Below, in pieces: positions 1-14,500 of a stretch of 64,000 nucleotides of DNA (the first letter of the stretch is position 1; the number at the start of each line of letters is the position of its first letter). The stretch comes from Antedon mediterranea (lineage: Eukaryota > Echinodermata > Crinoidea > Comatulida > Antedonidae), in assembly GCF_964355755.1 (NCBI RefSeq), contig NC_092671.1:38767304-38831303 (forward strand), in the 5' to 3' direction. Position numbers and translations under genes: made by a program. The notes below the pieces were generated by a model that was given only the letters and a program-made list of their open reading frames with translations, was not told where the DNA came from and ran no database searches.

Positions 1-497
1 CATCATTATCATCATCATTATCATCATCATTTATCATCATCATTTATCATCATCATCATTCATCATCATCATCATTCATCATCATCATCATTCATCATCA
101 TCATCATCTATCATCACTCATCATCATCTATCATCATCATTTATCATCCTCATCATTATTTATCATCATCAACATCATTATCATCATTCATCATCAACAT
201 CATTATTATCATTCATCATCAACATCATCATTCATCATCATCAACATCATTATCATCATATATCATCATCCATCATCATACATCATCATCATCATCATCA
301 TCATTTATCATCATCATCATCATCATTCATCATCATTCGTTATCATCAACATCATTATCATCTATCATCATCATCATCGTCATCATCATTCATCATCATC
401 ATTTTCATCTATCACCATTATCATCATCATTCATCATCATCATTCATCCTCATCCTTATCATCATCATCATCAGTTCATCATTATAATCATCATCGA
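1..497. repeat. CAT/ATC trinucleotide microsatellite
   Basis: Nearly pure runs of catcat/atcatc interrupted by single substitutions (cattat, catcaac), continuing from the left edge of the window to about position 497. It is a degenerate simple repeat with no gene evidence. Confidence 0.95.
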
Positions 498-1602
498 CAT
501 AACGCTTTCCGCTATTTGTTTTATTGTTATGTCACGGGCAGCATGGTTTTATATGTGTGACGGTTGTTTACATTTCCTTAACCCGATAACTTTCTAGGCC
601 ATTTCGATATTTTACCCTACATGCATTGCAATAATGTTTCTTTGCAAATACAGTATAATTTGTATCGGAATTGTGGACGACCGAATAGGAATATACAATC
701 ATATCAAAAGAACATGGTAAGTTGGATAAGGTGTAGCAAATTGCTTATTTATAGAGTACTATTGATTAGTAATTATAAGCACTAAACGTTGTCGCTAACT
801 ATTCGTATTAATGACGTCATTGTACAAAGATGTATTATATAGATACAACAATTAGTTACATTGGTGAATATTGAATTTAAACATGTAAGTCTGGCTGTCG
901 GTCGAACCATTCGTTTGAAATTCAATACAGGTACTCATTCAACTTAAGGCAATAGCTGTCAGTTTACTAGCTATCAATGACGGATGGAGGATTCCGACAG
1001 TTTTAAAGTAAACTTATATTTTATAACTAACGTGGACCGTCAAGCTTATTATGATTATCTGTTCCTACTTATTAATTTCAAGGTTAAATATTGATTGTTT
1101 TTGTGTGTTTGTTTTCAATAAAATTGTTCTGGTAGTAGGGGCCTAATGATTTAGGTACACAACGGTATGTTTTTCAAAATCTTAGATATCTTGTCCATTC
1201 ATGTCATGTGACCCGCCTGTAGAGCTGTGCCAGTTATGTCACCTGATAAGTGTGCTAGTCCAGTTAGCATAAAACAAATTTGTCGAGTAATAAAGTACTA
1301 TCAAGTAACCAAGTTTTATTTTTATTTCTGATATATAGGCCTATCTAGCTTTTTTTTTTACTACGGAAGTGAATAACTTGATTAAAACTACAAAATGGCC
1401 TATTGAACTTTTGTTTTGGGGAGCAATATCCTATTTTTAAGTTGAAAATGTGTCGACACTTTTGACAAATTTGATATATAAGAAGACACGGCTGTAATAC
1501 AACAACCTTTAGTTCATTTCTTTTGGAATCATGTTTTACTTTGTGTTGATCGACAGGAACATCATTAGGCCTAATTGTATTTTTATTTTTATGCAAAACT
1601 AA
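498..1602. other. No gene seen
   Basis: AT-rich non-coding DNA. Short open frames here show no recognisable domain, no splice context and no codon bias. I see no repeat beyond scattered aggcct motifs. Confidence 0.6.
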
Positions 1603-1858
1603 TATACGTTATGAAACACAAGTATACGTTATGAAACACAAGTATACGTTATGAAACACAAGTATACGTTATGAAACACAAGTATACGTTATGCAAAACA
1701 AGTATACGTTATGAAACACAAGTATACGTTATGCAAAACAAGTATACGTTATGAAACACAAGTATACGTTATGAAACACAAGTATAAGTTATGCAAAACT
1801 AATATACGTTATGAAATCAAATATACGTTATGCAACACAAATATACGTTATGCAATAC
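1603..1858. repeat. 20-bp minisatellite
   Basis: About 13 tandem copies of the unit tatacgttatgaaacacaag, with variants such as atgcaaaaca and a degenerating 3' end. Spacing is constant and there are no unique spacers, so this is a tandem repeat rather than a CRISPR array. Confidence 0.95.
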
Positions 1859-2436
1859 ATTTGTCCTATGAGTGAACTAACAATATCCGGGCAGTTTTGA
1901 TATCAGGATACTTTAAGATACAATTCAGACTAATTACACTTAAAAGATAATGTACAATCCGCTATCTGTACGGCCAAGGTTAGTATAAAAAATATCAAAG
2001 TTTGTTCATACTTAAAGCACCTAGTCCTATCTTTAACATAAAAAAACATTAGTACTTGTAAATATCACAAGATCGATGATAGATATTTAGGCCTACCTGG
2101 CCAAAGTACAACCTCAATTTTAAGGCATTTAAAGGCATACAGAAAGGCATTTATAAGGCATATGCATTTTTGAAAAGCTCCCGTTTTTAGTCGATTGGAG
2201 CGCGACTCTACAGCTCACTATGTCGGTCGGTTGGTCGGTAAACACTAACTTGAGCACGCGACTGCAGCCATGCATATGGCCTTGTTAAATAAATCGGGCT
2301 ATTATGTAGTTTCTGTATGTAGACTTATTTGTAATTTTTAATTTGGAATTAAATATACTTAATTTACTATGAATATTCATGAATATTTAAATTTTAAAAG
2401 CGCCATCTACGACAATAGTTATATATTATTTATCAA
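1859..2436. other. Upstream region of HDC, nothing else identified
   Basis: AT-rich DNA between the minisatellite and the HDC promoter. A short run of ggcattta-like words (aaggcatttaaaggcat) lies near 2122-2165. No open reading frame with recognisable content. Confidence 0.5.
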
Positions 2437-2444
2437 TATAAAAA
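2437..2444 (+). promoter_or_regulatory. TATA-like element upstream of HDC
   Basis: The word TATAAAAA lies about 113 bases before the HDC start codon. If used, transcription would begin near 2465-2475 and give a 5' leader of roughly 85 bases. This rests on the motif and position only. Confidence 0.35.
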
Positions 2445-2556
2445 CTGGAACGTGTATTCCTTTTTGTGCTGAAACACTTGAGGGTTGTGTGTGATTATTG
2501 TCGTCTGCTTCGGAGTCAGAAGATAGAAGGGAGAAAAAGAAACACAAAAAAACCGG

Positions 2557-5500
2557 ATGGACGCTGAGGAATATAGAGAACGAGGTATACTTCTAATTAT
2601 AGACCAACGTAATAAAAACAGAGTAGTATATAAGATAGGTCAAAAGTACATCTAAAGCCTGATATTTTATGTTATATTAGATCATGGCAAGGTTGTTTTT
2701 CAAGTGTTCGTTTAGTTAGCACCAACTTGTTTGCTTTTCTGTGAATAGAGATAGGCCTACACAGGTCATAATGTTTGTCTAGGACCCACCTGTAAATCCT
2801 GTATACATTGTCCACACGTACGTAGACAGCCAGAGAGCTTGTTTTTATATTTTATTTAATCACTGTTTTAAATATTATTAACTTAATAACTCAGTAAGGA
2901 TCTTTGTTATTATATATTTAATGTACTTCCACAATCCGACTTGCATCAGCGTTGGTGCAAATTGATGTTTTAACACTTTGACTGCCAGAGGTTTTTCCAG
3001 TTAGAAACTGCCACCGCCAGCGTTTTGTAGCCCAATTCGATGTTTTTATTAAGCTGATTGAAACTATGTGTGTGATCTGATTCATATGTAACTTAGACTA
3101 AAATAAATAAATAATTAAACATTTTAGCTTTACAATGGTACCAAGAACGATTTTCGCAATATGTAGATCGTAATAGTAAAATAATAGTAACCCACTTTTT
3201 GAGTTTTTCGTAGTTTCGCGCAAGATAATATGTTAGGTTGGTTTTGTGGAAGATGCTATTGCTAATTTTCTGGTGCAAATTTTGTTTTCTCTTTTTGTTT
3301 TGTGTATGGATGTACTATCTACTATATAACTTTACGTGATTTAAAGCTTACCATATTGAAAACAAACAATGTGTCCTGGTTGATTGATGTTTTTCTTGTC
3401 AAACCTTCCTCATGTTGAATATTTTTACTATGATATAACATTAAAAGTTGGCAAAAAAAAAAGGAATATCGTCTTGAAAGTTAGGTATGGAATAAGTACG
3501 GATTGTTTATGTGTAAGTTTAAACCCAAAAATATAAGATACTTACAGAAAATTATACAATTAATAATATATTTTGACATTTAGTTGATGTTGTTCTTGCC
3601 TCTGTACAAAGTAAACAACACCATTTATGACAGATCTTTACCTAACTAATGTATTAATTAATAACAGTATTTAACTTAAACTATGATCATAATAATATGT
3701 ATCATATAATATAAATTAAAACTGCCTTTATATTCAATTGTGTTTACAGCTAAATGAATAACCTTTAAATACCAATGTACAGCTGCTTATAGGAACTTGA
3801 CTTTTTTCCACAAAGGACAAAACAATAGTAATTGTTTATTACATTTAATAAAAATACTATAATATAAAATTAATATCGAATAATGCATAAGAATTGGAGC
3901 GATGTATTACAGTATGTCAATTCATCATAGCAAAATGTCAAGGCCCAAGGTTCAATATTTTATCAATTTTTTTCCAATGAAAAATGTTTTTTTATGAACA
4001 AGGCGTCTAAAAATAGATTTTCCTGTAATATTAATATGTATGTTAGTGAATCGACCAACACTGATTTGCTATAATCGAGTTTTGCCAGCCGATATGATTG
4101 CGTTGAACTTGAGACTTGGGTATAGCCAAGAGACAAGAAAAGTTCCAAATGTACACTACACGTGTAGTATTAATACGTGGTACGTTTGTGAACATTACAT
4201 TAATATGTAATTACCATGTATAGAAACTGCTAGCAATCCTGTGTACCAGTTGATGATTTCATCTATCTGATAATGATCATTGGGCTGTTTTTAATCTTCA
4301 CTTTGGTGTAGTTTATCGAACTTTAATTATACGCTAAATATACCATTAGGCTTTTGGAAAATCGTGGATCACTTTTAATGAACCTGCGTGTCAGAGTTCA
4401 TTCTTTTCATTTTACATACATTATAGCGTATGCTTTAAAACCCTTTATAATATCTTCCTAAGATAAAAATATAGAACAGTATCGTATAGTGGGAACTAAT
4501 GTTATTAAATCTACGTTTCGCGGTACATCTGAGATAGATGAGGTAGGTATCCAAAGCGGAGATTTGTCCAAAAGCTTTTTTATTCTATGTCAGAATTAAA
4601 CATAATTTATATGTAGATGCTTTACCATCCTGGGTGTATTTTTTTCTCTTCAATTGTATGCTCAGAAAAACAGCGATTTTGATTTGATGCAGTATAGGTA
4701 TACTTGGACTGGGCTACTGGTAATAATCCTTTTTAGGCCTACCGTGCCAATTTTAAATTTGTAGCAGTACTCGAACTGTGGTGCAGGCTCACACTCCGAT
4801 TGGTCTTTATACCCAATCATCGGCTGTTTTTGTTTTCGTGATGTCACTAACGAGATAATCGTAACTATTGGTTGATATTGACCACAAGGAAATATTCAAT
4901 TTCACGTTAAGTTTGTTGAGGGTTAAAAAATTCAAAGCAAGTTGTTTGATGACAAGCAATAAGCAAGCAATATTAACAGAGAATTGGATGTTTTATGAAG
5001 GATTACAATTAAACCCCAGACAAATACGCTAACCACTGCCACCGTTTTCGAATTTTCCTTTCAATATTGTTAGTCAATAGCCCTTTCTTTCCTTTCCCAT
5101 CACAACGACAATTATACTATACGACTACGAATTGTACAAGCAATTTGTATGTGTATGTATTTTTAATGGTAAACTATGAATAAAATATATCGAATAATCA
5201 AATTTATTTACATTGAATTAGCTAACGCAAAATATATTTCTATTATAATGTAAATTTAGTTATTTGTCATAATCTATTGAACTAAACACTACATTTATAT
5301 TGTTTAAGTTTATGAGCGTTTGTAATATTTAAGTTTAAACTGAGGATGGTATTGATCGTCCATTACCAAATGGCCGTATGTTAGTACCAGTGTTATCATT
5401 ACAAGATTGTTGTTAGACAGTTTGTTAACACTTAAAATTAATCAATATACATATTTATGCCCCGACATTTGTCAACTATTACTACCTTTGTGGCGGCCAT

Positions 5501-8500
5501 CTTCATTTCCTTTTTATTGATTTCAAAGGTTTTTCAAACGGCGTTATGTGAGAAAGGCGCCTAGAACAATATCTCGCGGTACATGGACATCAAAGTCACA
5601 GTGGTGTTATTCATCAACTAGTTGTTATTTGATAGAATTAGGCCTATGTGTTAAAAGATAGATGCATTCATTCTTCATCCGTTCACGGGGGCGTTCATTG
5701 CAAAATCAAATATTTGGCTTTCCACTTTGTGAGTTGCTCCTCGTAAAAGGACTGGGACTTGGGTGACGAGTCAAACATTCAAAACATGTTTTCATTTGTT
5801 CACATCAAAAGATTAATTAATCATTTATTATCATGTGGTCTTTGCATTTCAATTCAATTCCAAGTTTTTTATTCAATAAAGCTAAAATTTACATTGTAGC
5901 AAAATGCTAAATTGTGTAAAAATTTTTGCACATATAAAAAAAAAGTTATCACATAAAATGGACATCTTATATTAAAATGGAATTGGATATAAAGTACATA
6001 ATATGAAAATGAGAAAGACATTGAAAAATCAAAGAAATTTCACAGTAAGACGGTACTTATATATTTCACCCTTAATTTCTTAACATAATTTCTAGGAACC
6101 CAATCAAAGGTTCTGATTGGTCCGTGTAAATAGGTAGGCCTAAAGATATCAATTAAAGTAAACAGTATGAAAGTGACTGATGTATTGCTTTATTGTTTAT
6201 TGTAGTAAATGTATTTTGTATAATTGTAAGGCAAAGAGATGGTGGATTATATTTACTATTCTAAATTTCTTAAAATGATTTCTGTGAGCCTGATCAATTC
6301 TTATTGGTCCGTGTAAACAGGTAATGATATCAATAAGTAAACAGTATGAAAAATGAAATTACCAAACACAAACAAATACGTTTAATGTCATATCTGTTTA
6401 TTATATGTTTATTTATATACGTGGTGTACCGCAAACTTTATATCAACATTTGATTTCGCCATTCAAACCTTTCAACAATATATCTGTTTATTGTAATAAA
6501 TTAATTTTGTATAATTTTAAGGCAAAGAGATGGTGGATTATATTTACGAATATCTAACTACCATCCGACAACGTAAAGTCATACCAAACGTAGCGCCTGG
6601 CTACATGAGGAAAATTATCGCCGATAAACCGCCACAGAAAGGGGAAAATTGGGAAGAAATATTTCAAGATATCGAACGGGTCATTATGCCAGGGGTAGGT
6701 GTACATTTTTTATTATTAAAGGACAAGTACTTAAGTATCAATATTGTATTGTATGTCTGTGAGACTAATGCTAGGTAGTAAGTACTACCCATTTACTTGA
6801 CCGAGTTTTAGTCCGTATGCTATAGCAACGAAGAATCTATACGTGAATTTGTGACGTCAATGTTTTTTGTCTACAAATTAAATCAATCTGAATGTCTAAA
6901 TTTTAATATCTAAATAATTTTTTTGGACGATGAAAACATATTTTAAAACAGTTATAAAGTAGTCAAGCTAATTTATTATTAGTTACCTGTCTCAAAAATA
7001 AATTATTTGTTCAATAAATATTTCGCTGACATTATTCTTAAGAAATTTCTTCAACTAGACATTCTGTTAAATGCAGAAGTTTCATTTAGATATATAGTAA
7101 ATGTATTATAGCATTTAATGAGAACTTGTGTATACAGTACAATTATGTACATCCGGGTACTTTTCATACAAAAACATATAAGTGCAACACTCGCATCAAA
7201 TACACCGTTGGTGCTTATGGTATTCCAATAAAAGTTGGACGAAAAAGATGATGTAATTGAATTTTATCATGGTAGTATTTAAAATATTAACCTAGGCCTA
7301 TTATGTCCACAGGTGGTACACTGGCAAAGTCCTCATATGCACGCCTACTTCCCGGCCTTGAATTCCTTTCCGTCCCTTCTTGGAGACATGCTTTCTGATG
7401 CTATCAATTGCTTAGGATTCACCTGGGTAAGAGACAATTAATTTGATGTATTTAGTTGGCCATCCGGATGATACAACCAATATGACGTATAAAAAACAGC
7501 ACGTGCGTTACTCTTACACCGTTATTACGTCACATAAGATTGCTTTATTTGGGTGGCCATCCAGCACGTGCGTACGGTATCTGTTACAGCGTTATTACGT
7601 CACTAATTTGGTTCCCACTAGAGATGTAACAACGACGTAACGTCAGGGGTTTGACCAATCACAAGTGATGGATTTATTTGTCAACTTGTTTGCGTTGCGT
7701 CTACGTCCTTGTGTTGCGTCCTATTGGGAACCAAGCTTTAAAGCGTTATTACGTCAAATACGTTACCGTATCTCGCAGTATAAGTTTCGTATAAGATGCT
7801 ACCGGGATTTCAACGTAAATTAATACCAAATGTCTTTGGAGAGTAACACCAAATTTAGACACACATTTTAAGTTATACCATAATATTGTTAAACATAATC
7901 ATGCTTTTAGTATAGAAGAACTACGGCAATATATTTGTTATCACTGATTGAAGATCTTAACCTGCAGTTGACATTTTGTCATGTGAATTTAAACAAATTT
8001 CTCTGACTGTGTTTGATCATGATATTAAATTACGAAAGGCAGCAGTTAAAACACAAACTGTCAATGTAAAGATTGCAAATACTTCAATTTCAAACTTAAG
8101 AGCATTTTAAAATAGATCAGTATTTCTTTCATTAAGTAATTGAGTTTTATAGTTTGACATCAATCTCCACTTACAATTAACTGCATGCTTTGCTTTCGAT
8201 GATTATCCAATTTAGGCTTCTAGCCCAGCATGCACCGAACTTGAAATGAATGTTATGGACTGGTTAGGTGAGTCATACGAATATTATATACTTTGCTAAT
8301 GCTGTGTTCTACCTTGTGTGTGATTGATACATACTTCATGTAAAATCACTGACTTATTTTAAAGATATATACCGTATTGTTGTTGAATATGTCATTTTAA
8401 TGTCATATAATAGTTATTCACTTTGACCAGAAACTATTTACTGTACCTAAAAAAATGTAATTTAAAGGAAAAAATACTTAAATTGTCTGTCAGAGAATGA

Positions 8501-11500
8501 GTTTTTAGTTTATTTTTCTTTTTATAAGTGAAATGATTTTTTTTTTCTACAGAAGTGAATAACTGCACAATAACCTATTCAAATACAACAATACATCTTT
8601 AAATAATAATAATAAATAATAAAATAAATGATAAAGTCTTTATCTGAGCACTTTATTACCAAATGTGTGAATCGTTAAGTTATTTACATTTGATTTTAGA
8701 GTTTTTACATCACTACAAAGTATTTATTGAGAAATAAAGAAGTTAAATAACCTAATTTTAAGCATAATTTTCAAATTCTTCATTATTATCGTCATTTTAT
8801 TCCATTATTTATTGTACATTTTTAAAAACTAAATTTATAATTCTGTTAATTTTATCTGCATTTGACATTCGAATGAAATTAAGTGAAAATATAATATTGT
8901 ACACATTAGGAGAACTTATTGGACTACCAGCTCATTTTCTTCACAAGACATCGGGTTCTTTCGGAGGAGGTGTTATACAGGTAACTAACTCGTCTCGATC
9001 ACATCTGACTTAATTTTTCTACTGTTGGAAACAACATTCTTTGTCAAAAGTGAATAGAGCTAAAACCTTATACAGAGTGAGCCAACTGACATATTAGTAT
9101 CCTGGTTTTGCTCCCTATTTTTCTTTTAAATTTAATTTAAATTTTTCCTTCTCCTTTTATCATTCTTTCCTCCTTTTCGTAAGTTCATACATTTCATTAA
9201 TATAATTTAATTCTTCATTTCTTCATTTGTTAAGATAACATACATTACAATAAAACTTGAAAAGTTAAACAATATTGGCACTTCAGAAAACATTTGTTTA
9301 TAATTTTAGGGAACATTGAGCGAATCTACTTTCGTCGCAATGTTAGCAGCTCGAGCAAGTGCTATTAAAAAGGCACGTCAGCTAATACCAGAATTCGAAG
9401 ATATGGAAGAGGCGGTGATCTGTTCCCGGCTTGTTGCTTACTGCTCTGATCAGGTATAGTGAATTTAAAAGTATTGCACAGGATTTTTTTTACATTATAC
9501 TTGACTTTAGTATTTTATCCCGAGGCTACTTTTAAAATAATAATTATTTAATGTATTAAAAGCGCGACAAATTACGATTTAAAACAAAGAAAAAGTTTTG
9601 TCTGACAGACAATTTTAAGTATTTTTTGCTTTCAATTACATTTTTCCGGGTAAAATAATTGTTTAAATCCAGTTTTTGGTCAAAGTGAATAACTATTAGT
9701 ATGTGACATTAAAATGACACATTCAAGAAAAAAGTTGTTTAGGGGTGGGGGGATATCTGAAGCTACTAATTATCAGCAGAATAGGCGTTAGAAAGCTAAT
9801 ATTTTGGCGTCATAATGCGTTATAACAGCTAGATACACGTATTACGCACTTCAGGCCCATTCATCGATGGAAAAGGACGCCCTGTTGACGATGGTGAAGC
9901 TACGGAGCCTAGAAACCGACGACAATCTGAGTCTGCGCGGTCCGACATTACAAAAAGCAATAGACGAGGACCGCAGCAAAGGACTCATTCCTTTCTTTGT
10001 AAGTATAACACTTTTAAAAGAATTTGTTTGCAATGACGTAGGCTATCATCTAAAGCTCTCTCTACACTATCAAACTTTATGTGACACACAAATGTGATGT
10101 ACCCATATATGGCCATGATTATATCATATCACTATCATATTTTGGCATGCCACTAAACCATATTTGGGCACATCAGACCTGTTTTTGTAAAATATACCAT
10201 TTTTACGTCATTTTTTTTCAAATCCATTAGATCTGTGCTACTCTTGGTACTACTGGTGCATGTGCTTTCGACAATCTGGAGGAGATGGGAAAAATATGTA
10301 AGTAACAAGCAGACGATTTCTGTATTATTCTTATACTCATTTAAATCAATTGACCACTTTGCTCACCTATTGCACTGCTACATTCTGTTCTGTTACAGTT
10401 GGTCTGAAAGTGGACGACAAAGTTGCCTAATCGATTCTTCTATTTGTATAGAGAATGCATAGCTCATTTGTAAGCACAACTAATGGTTTCTTTTGCATAA
10501 GAAAGACTGGCAAAACGTTGAACATAAACATTTTGAAAATCACGTATCTAAAACTCTGTCTACACACTATCAAACCAGTTTGACAACAAAATGTGCCCAA
10601 ATGTGGTAGTAATATACCCAAATATGGTAGTGATATGACCTCATCATGTGCCATATATGGGAACATCACAATTTTTGTCACATAAAGTTTGATAGTGTAG
10701 ACAGAACTTAAAACGACGCATTATTAATGTTTCAATCTGTTGCAGGTTCAGATGAAGATATTTGGCTTCACACAGATGCTGCGTATGCTGGCACGGCGTT
10801 CATCTGCCCTGAGTACCAACACCTTATGAAGGGTGTTGAGCATGCGCAGAGCTTCGCTTTTAATCCTAGTAAATGGATGATGGTGAATTTTGACTGCACT
10901 GCAATGTGGTAAATATACGTTTTTATAAATAATCTCCAACCGGTTTGGGTGACAAGGTTGTTTTTTTTTACAGTGTATTACTTCTTTTCAAAATGCAAAT
11001 CTTCTACAGCATGTAACTACATGAAACAAACAGGACTACATAGCTTCATAGTTTTAGTAATGTTTTAATTAAATTTTAAATCGCTTCCACACTGTGATGA
11101 TGTATGAACATCATAAACATCTTTTAAGTATAACGCATAGTTTTAAAAGTTACTTCTTCTTTTAAGGGTGTTGTGCTCAGAAACAACTTCTTCTAGAAAA
11201 ATAGAATGATGTTATTTATATAAATGGAAGGACAAACAGCCTATCTAAATTGCTCTTTTGAGGAATGAATGATAAAAATGTTATTTAAATGTCGAATAAA
11301 GACTAGTAAAGGTAGAGTTGCGGTACACCACATTTTGCCAAAAGGAAATAAATTAAAGAATTTCTCGATGTTTGGTTGTTTTTGCTACAACATTCTTCTG
11401 GAGAAATATTTATTATCTTCGCGGTATAGAGAAAAGAAAAAAAGAATAACAATAAATAATGTTCACAGTGGAATTTATTAACATGGAAAATAAAACTAAA

Positions 11501-14500
11501 GCGTGGTTCCCACTAGCGACGCAACACAAGGACGTAACGCAACACAAGTGAATTGACCAATCACAAGCGATGGCTTATTCGCTTGTGATTGCTAACTGTC
11601 TATAAATTCGCTTGTCATTGGTTAAAACGCTTGCGTTGCGTTTACGACCTTGCGTTACGTTCTAGTGGGAACCAAGCTTTAAGCTCTATCTACTTTTTGT
11701 CAAACTAGTTTGATAGTGTAGACAGAGCTTTAAGCATTAATGTTTCTATTGAATAAGTGACTCGTCGTACTTTACGGTTCATCTGCAGTTTACTTTTGCC
11801 CTCAGTGCAGATGTAGACCTTTCCACCAAATTATATTTTAATGAATATATTTAACAAGTTGCAGCTGCATATTACAACATTATCTTAAAATTAACATACG
11901 TCTCTTTAAAAATTATGATTTATCGGAAATACACCGACACAGAAGATTACATATGCACTCAGACCCTGACTACATCATAATAAACTTTACATATTTTTAT
12001 TGATTTATAAATATATACTAATAATAAACAAACCGCCAAAATCAAAATATTTGTTTAATGTCGGATAATGTAATATTCAAATCAGACAGATAATAATAAA
12101 GAGTAACATTATATAATAGTATATCTTGTAATGATTGATGAATATGAAATTAGAGTGCGAAGTAAACAGCTTAAAATTTATGGAAATATGTTAATATTGG
12201 CCCACTGGATTGAATGAAAACAGGAAAGAGGACAAACCACCCTTAATCCTTATATAGGCCTATAAATGATAAATAGATAGCAAAAGATACCAAAACGGAA
12301 GTAGTATTTATATAACATATGGACATAATGGAATTTTCCATAAACCTGTCCTAATTTACCGATAATATGGTAAAAAAACGTGCCTGGACATTTCAAAGGA
12401 AACGAGAGAGTTTAACCTTTTATAGGACACCTTTAATTTAGCAGACAATAAAGTGCAGTGAAATATAACAGTATTGTTAGGTTTTGATTATTATATAAAG
12501 TCTACACTATCAAACTAGTTTTACAAAAAAGTGTGATGTACGTACCTACCAAATAATGTAGTGATATGACATCATCATGTTCATATGTGGAAACATCACA
12601 TAATGTTTGATAGTGTATACAGAGCTTAAGATCAATCTGTCATTGTGTTTCAAAGTCAACTTAGTTTAACAGCTTTACATAGAAGTACATTTAAGTTAAG
12701 TTTCAAAATTGTTCCAATGCGTTAGCTGTCTGACAGCAGGTAAACAATACTCCATTAGTAGTTATGGATCGTTAACAGCTAAATACAGTTATTGAATTAT
12801 ACATAAAATACATATTGTACATTTAACGACAAGGCAATTACTGTAGATTGAGGGAACAATTTTAGATTCCTTGCTAAGTGTAGACTAATGATACACTACA
12901 TAATATTGCAACAAACACTTTAGACTCATTCTAGTAAATTGAAAGTCACCAATATTTTGTCGTTATTAAATTAGCTTATTTTATCGTCGCCCAGTGCATC
13001 GTGCCTTGTGCACACTGTTCGATTTTATTGCCGCCCAGTGCACACTGTTCTAATTTTTTGTCGCCCAGTGCACATTGTTCTATTTATCGTCGCCCAGTGC
13101 ACATTGTTCTATTTTATCGTCGCCCAGTGCAAGTTGTTCTCCAGCTGTAGAATAATAATACGTTCTCTTCCGGAAGAGATTCAAGCAAAGAATATAGATA
13201 AGATAATGTATTAATAAATATACGGATATCCATCAGTTTAAGATCAAAGGTTCCATGTCGCGGATTTTTAATTTCCGGAGGTTTCATGAACAATGTAATA
13301 ATTCAAATTAAAAAATTGCATATTTTATTAATATTACTAACTACTTAAAATTACGGTCGTGAGAAAGTGAACTTTACCTAGTCCGCTTTCGATGAAATTA
13401 AACTATAAATGTTCAGTAATATAATCCTCGACGCAGACATGTCAATAAAACAAACAAACTGCGCATACGATTTATACGTTTTGTTGTTGATCCTGATCAA
13501 AAAATGTAACAGTTAATTCGCAGCGTTCTATAGAGGGCCGCGGTTAGTTAGAGACATGGTATTCAAAGAGCGTGTTTGTTTGATTGGCAGCAGAAGTGCA
13601 TTGGTTTGATGTCACCGTTGATACGTATAAGTTACAAATACGATCATTTTTTTAAATCATATCGAACTCCAGACATCTATGAATTCATTGGAAAGTTATA
13701 TTTGTTTGTTTGTTTACAGGGTTAGTGACAGCAGACTTCTCCACAATACCTTCTGTGTAAACCCACTATACCTGCAACACGACAATGAGGGCGACTCAGT
13801 CGACTACATGGTAACTCATTTTATTAACAATTAATTTCGCGAATTCGAAAGTTGCATAGTACCAACATTTTAGTCAATTTCCATTAAAGACTTCAACAAC
13901 ATAAAAATTTGAATAAAATCAAAATTGGAATTGGGCATTTTGTATAACAGGTTTAATAAAGTTATTCACTTTTGCAAAAAATTAAACAATAAAACAGTAA
14001 ACGGTTAATTATCATGATGGTCTAATAAGTATTATTACAATGGTCTATTTAATATCTTTTTAAACAAATTTTGAAAACATTGACAGCATTGGCAGATTCC
14101 ACTTAGTCGACGGTTCAGGTCCATAAAGTTATGGTTTGTGATGCGTTCGTTTGGAATTGAAGGCCTACAGGAACATATTCGAAAGGTAAACACTTTTCAA
14201 CTGTTACATAGTTTGTCGTCAGACTTTGTGGTTTGCCGCCACCAATCTTTACCGTACTTTCTTGTTTTTTGGGGTTTTTTTTGGTGTAAAGAGATTTGTG
14301 ATTTAACACAAAGTATAAATGGTGTGATACTAAAGGTTAAATTATAAATGATATTAATAAGGGGAAAAACAGAAAATGATGAAAACAATTTGAAAATGTT
14401 TAGAAATTATATAGATATAACGTACATTTACCTAATCTGAATTAAATTCTCATATTCTAACTTATTTTGTTTTTATGATAGGGTGTAAAACTTGCCAAAT

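Noticed and set aside
1603-1858. CRISPR-like regular repeat
   Set aside because: Units are directly adjacent with no unique spacers and the DNA is eukaryotic; it is a minisatellite. The same reasoning rules out 21919-22437.
13008-13214. 68-aa open frame with a repeated CRPVHTV motif
   Set aside because: Product of the 30-bp minisatellite in HDC intron 9.
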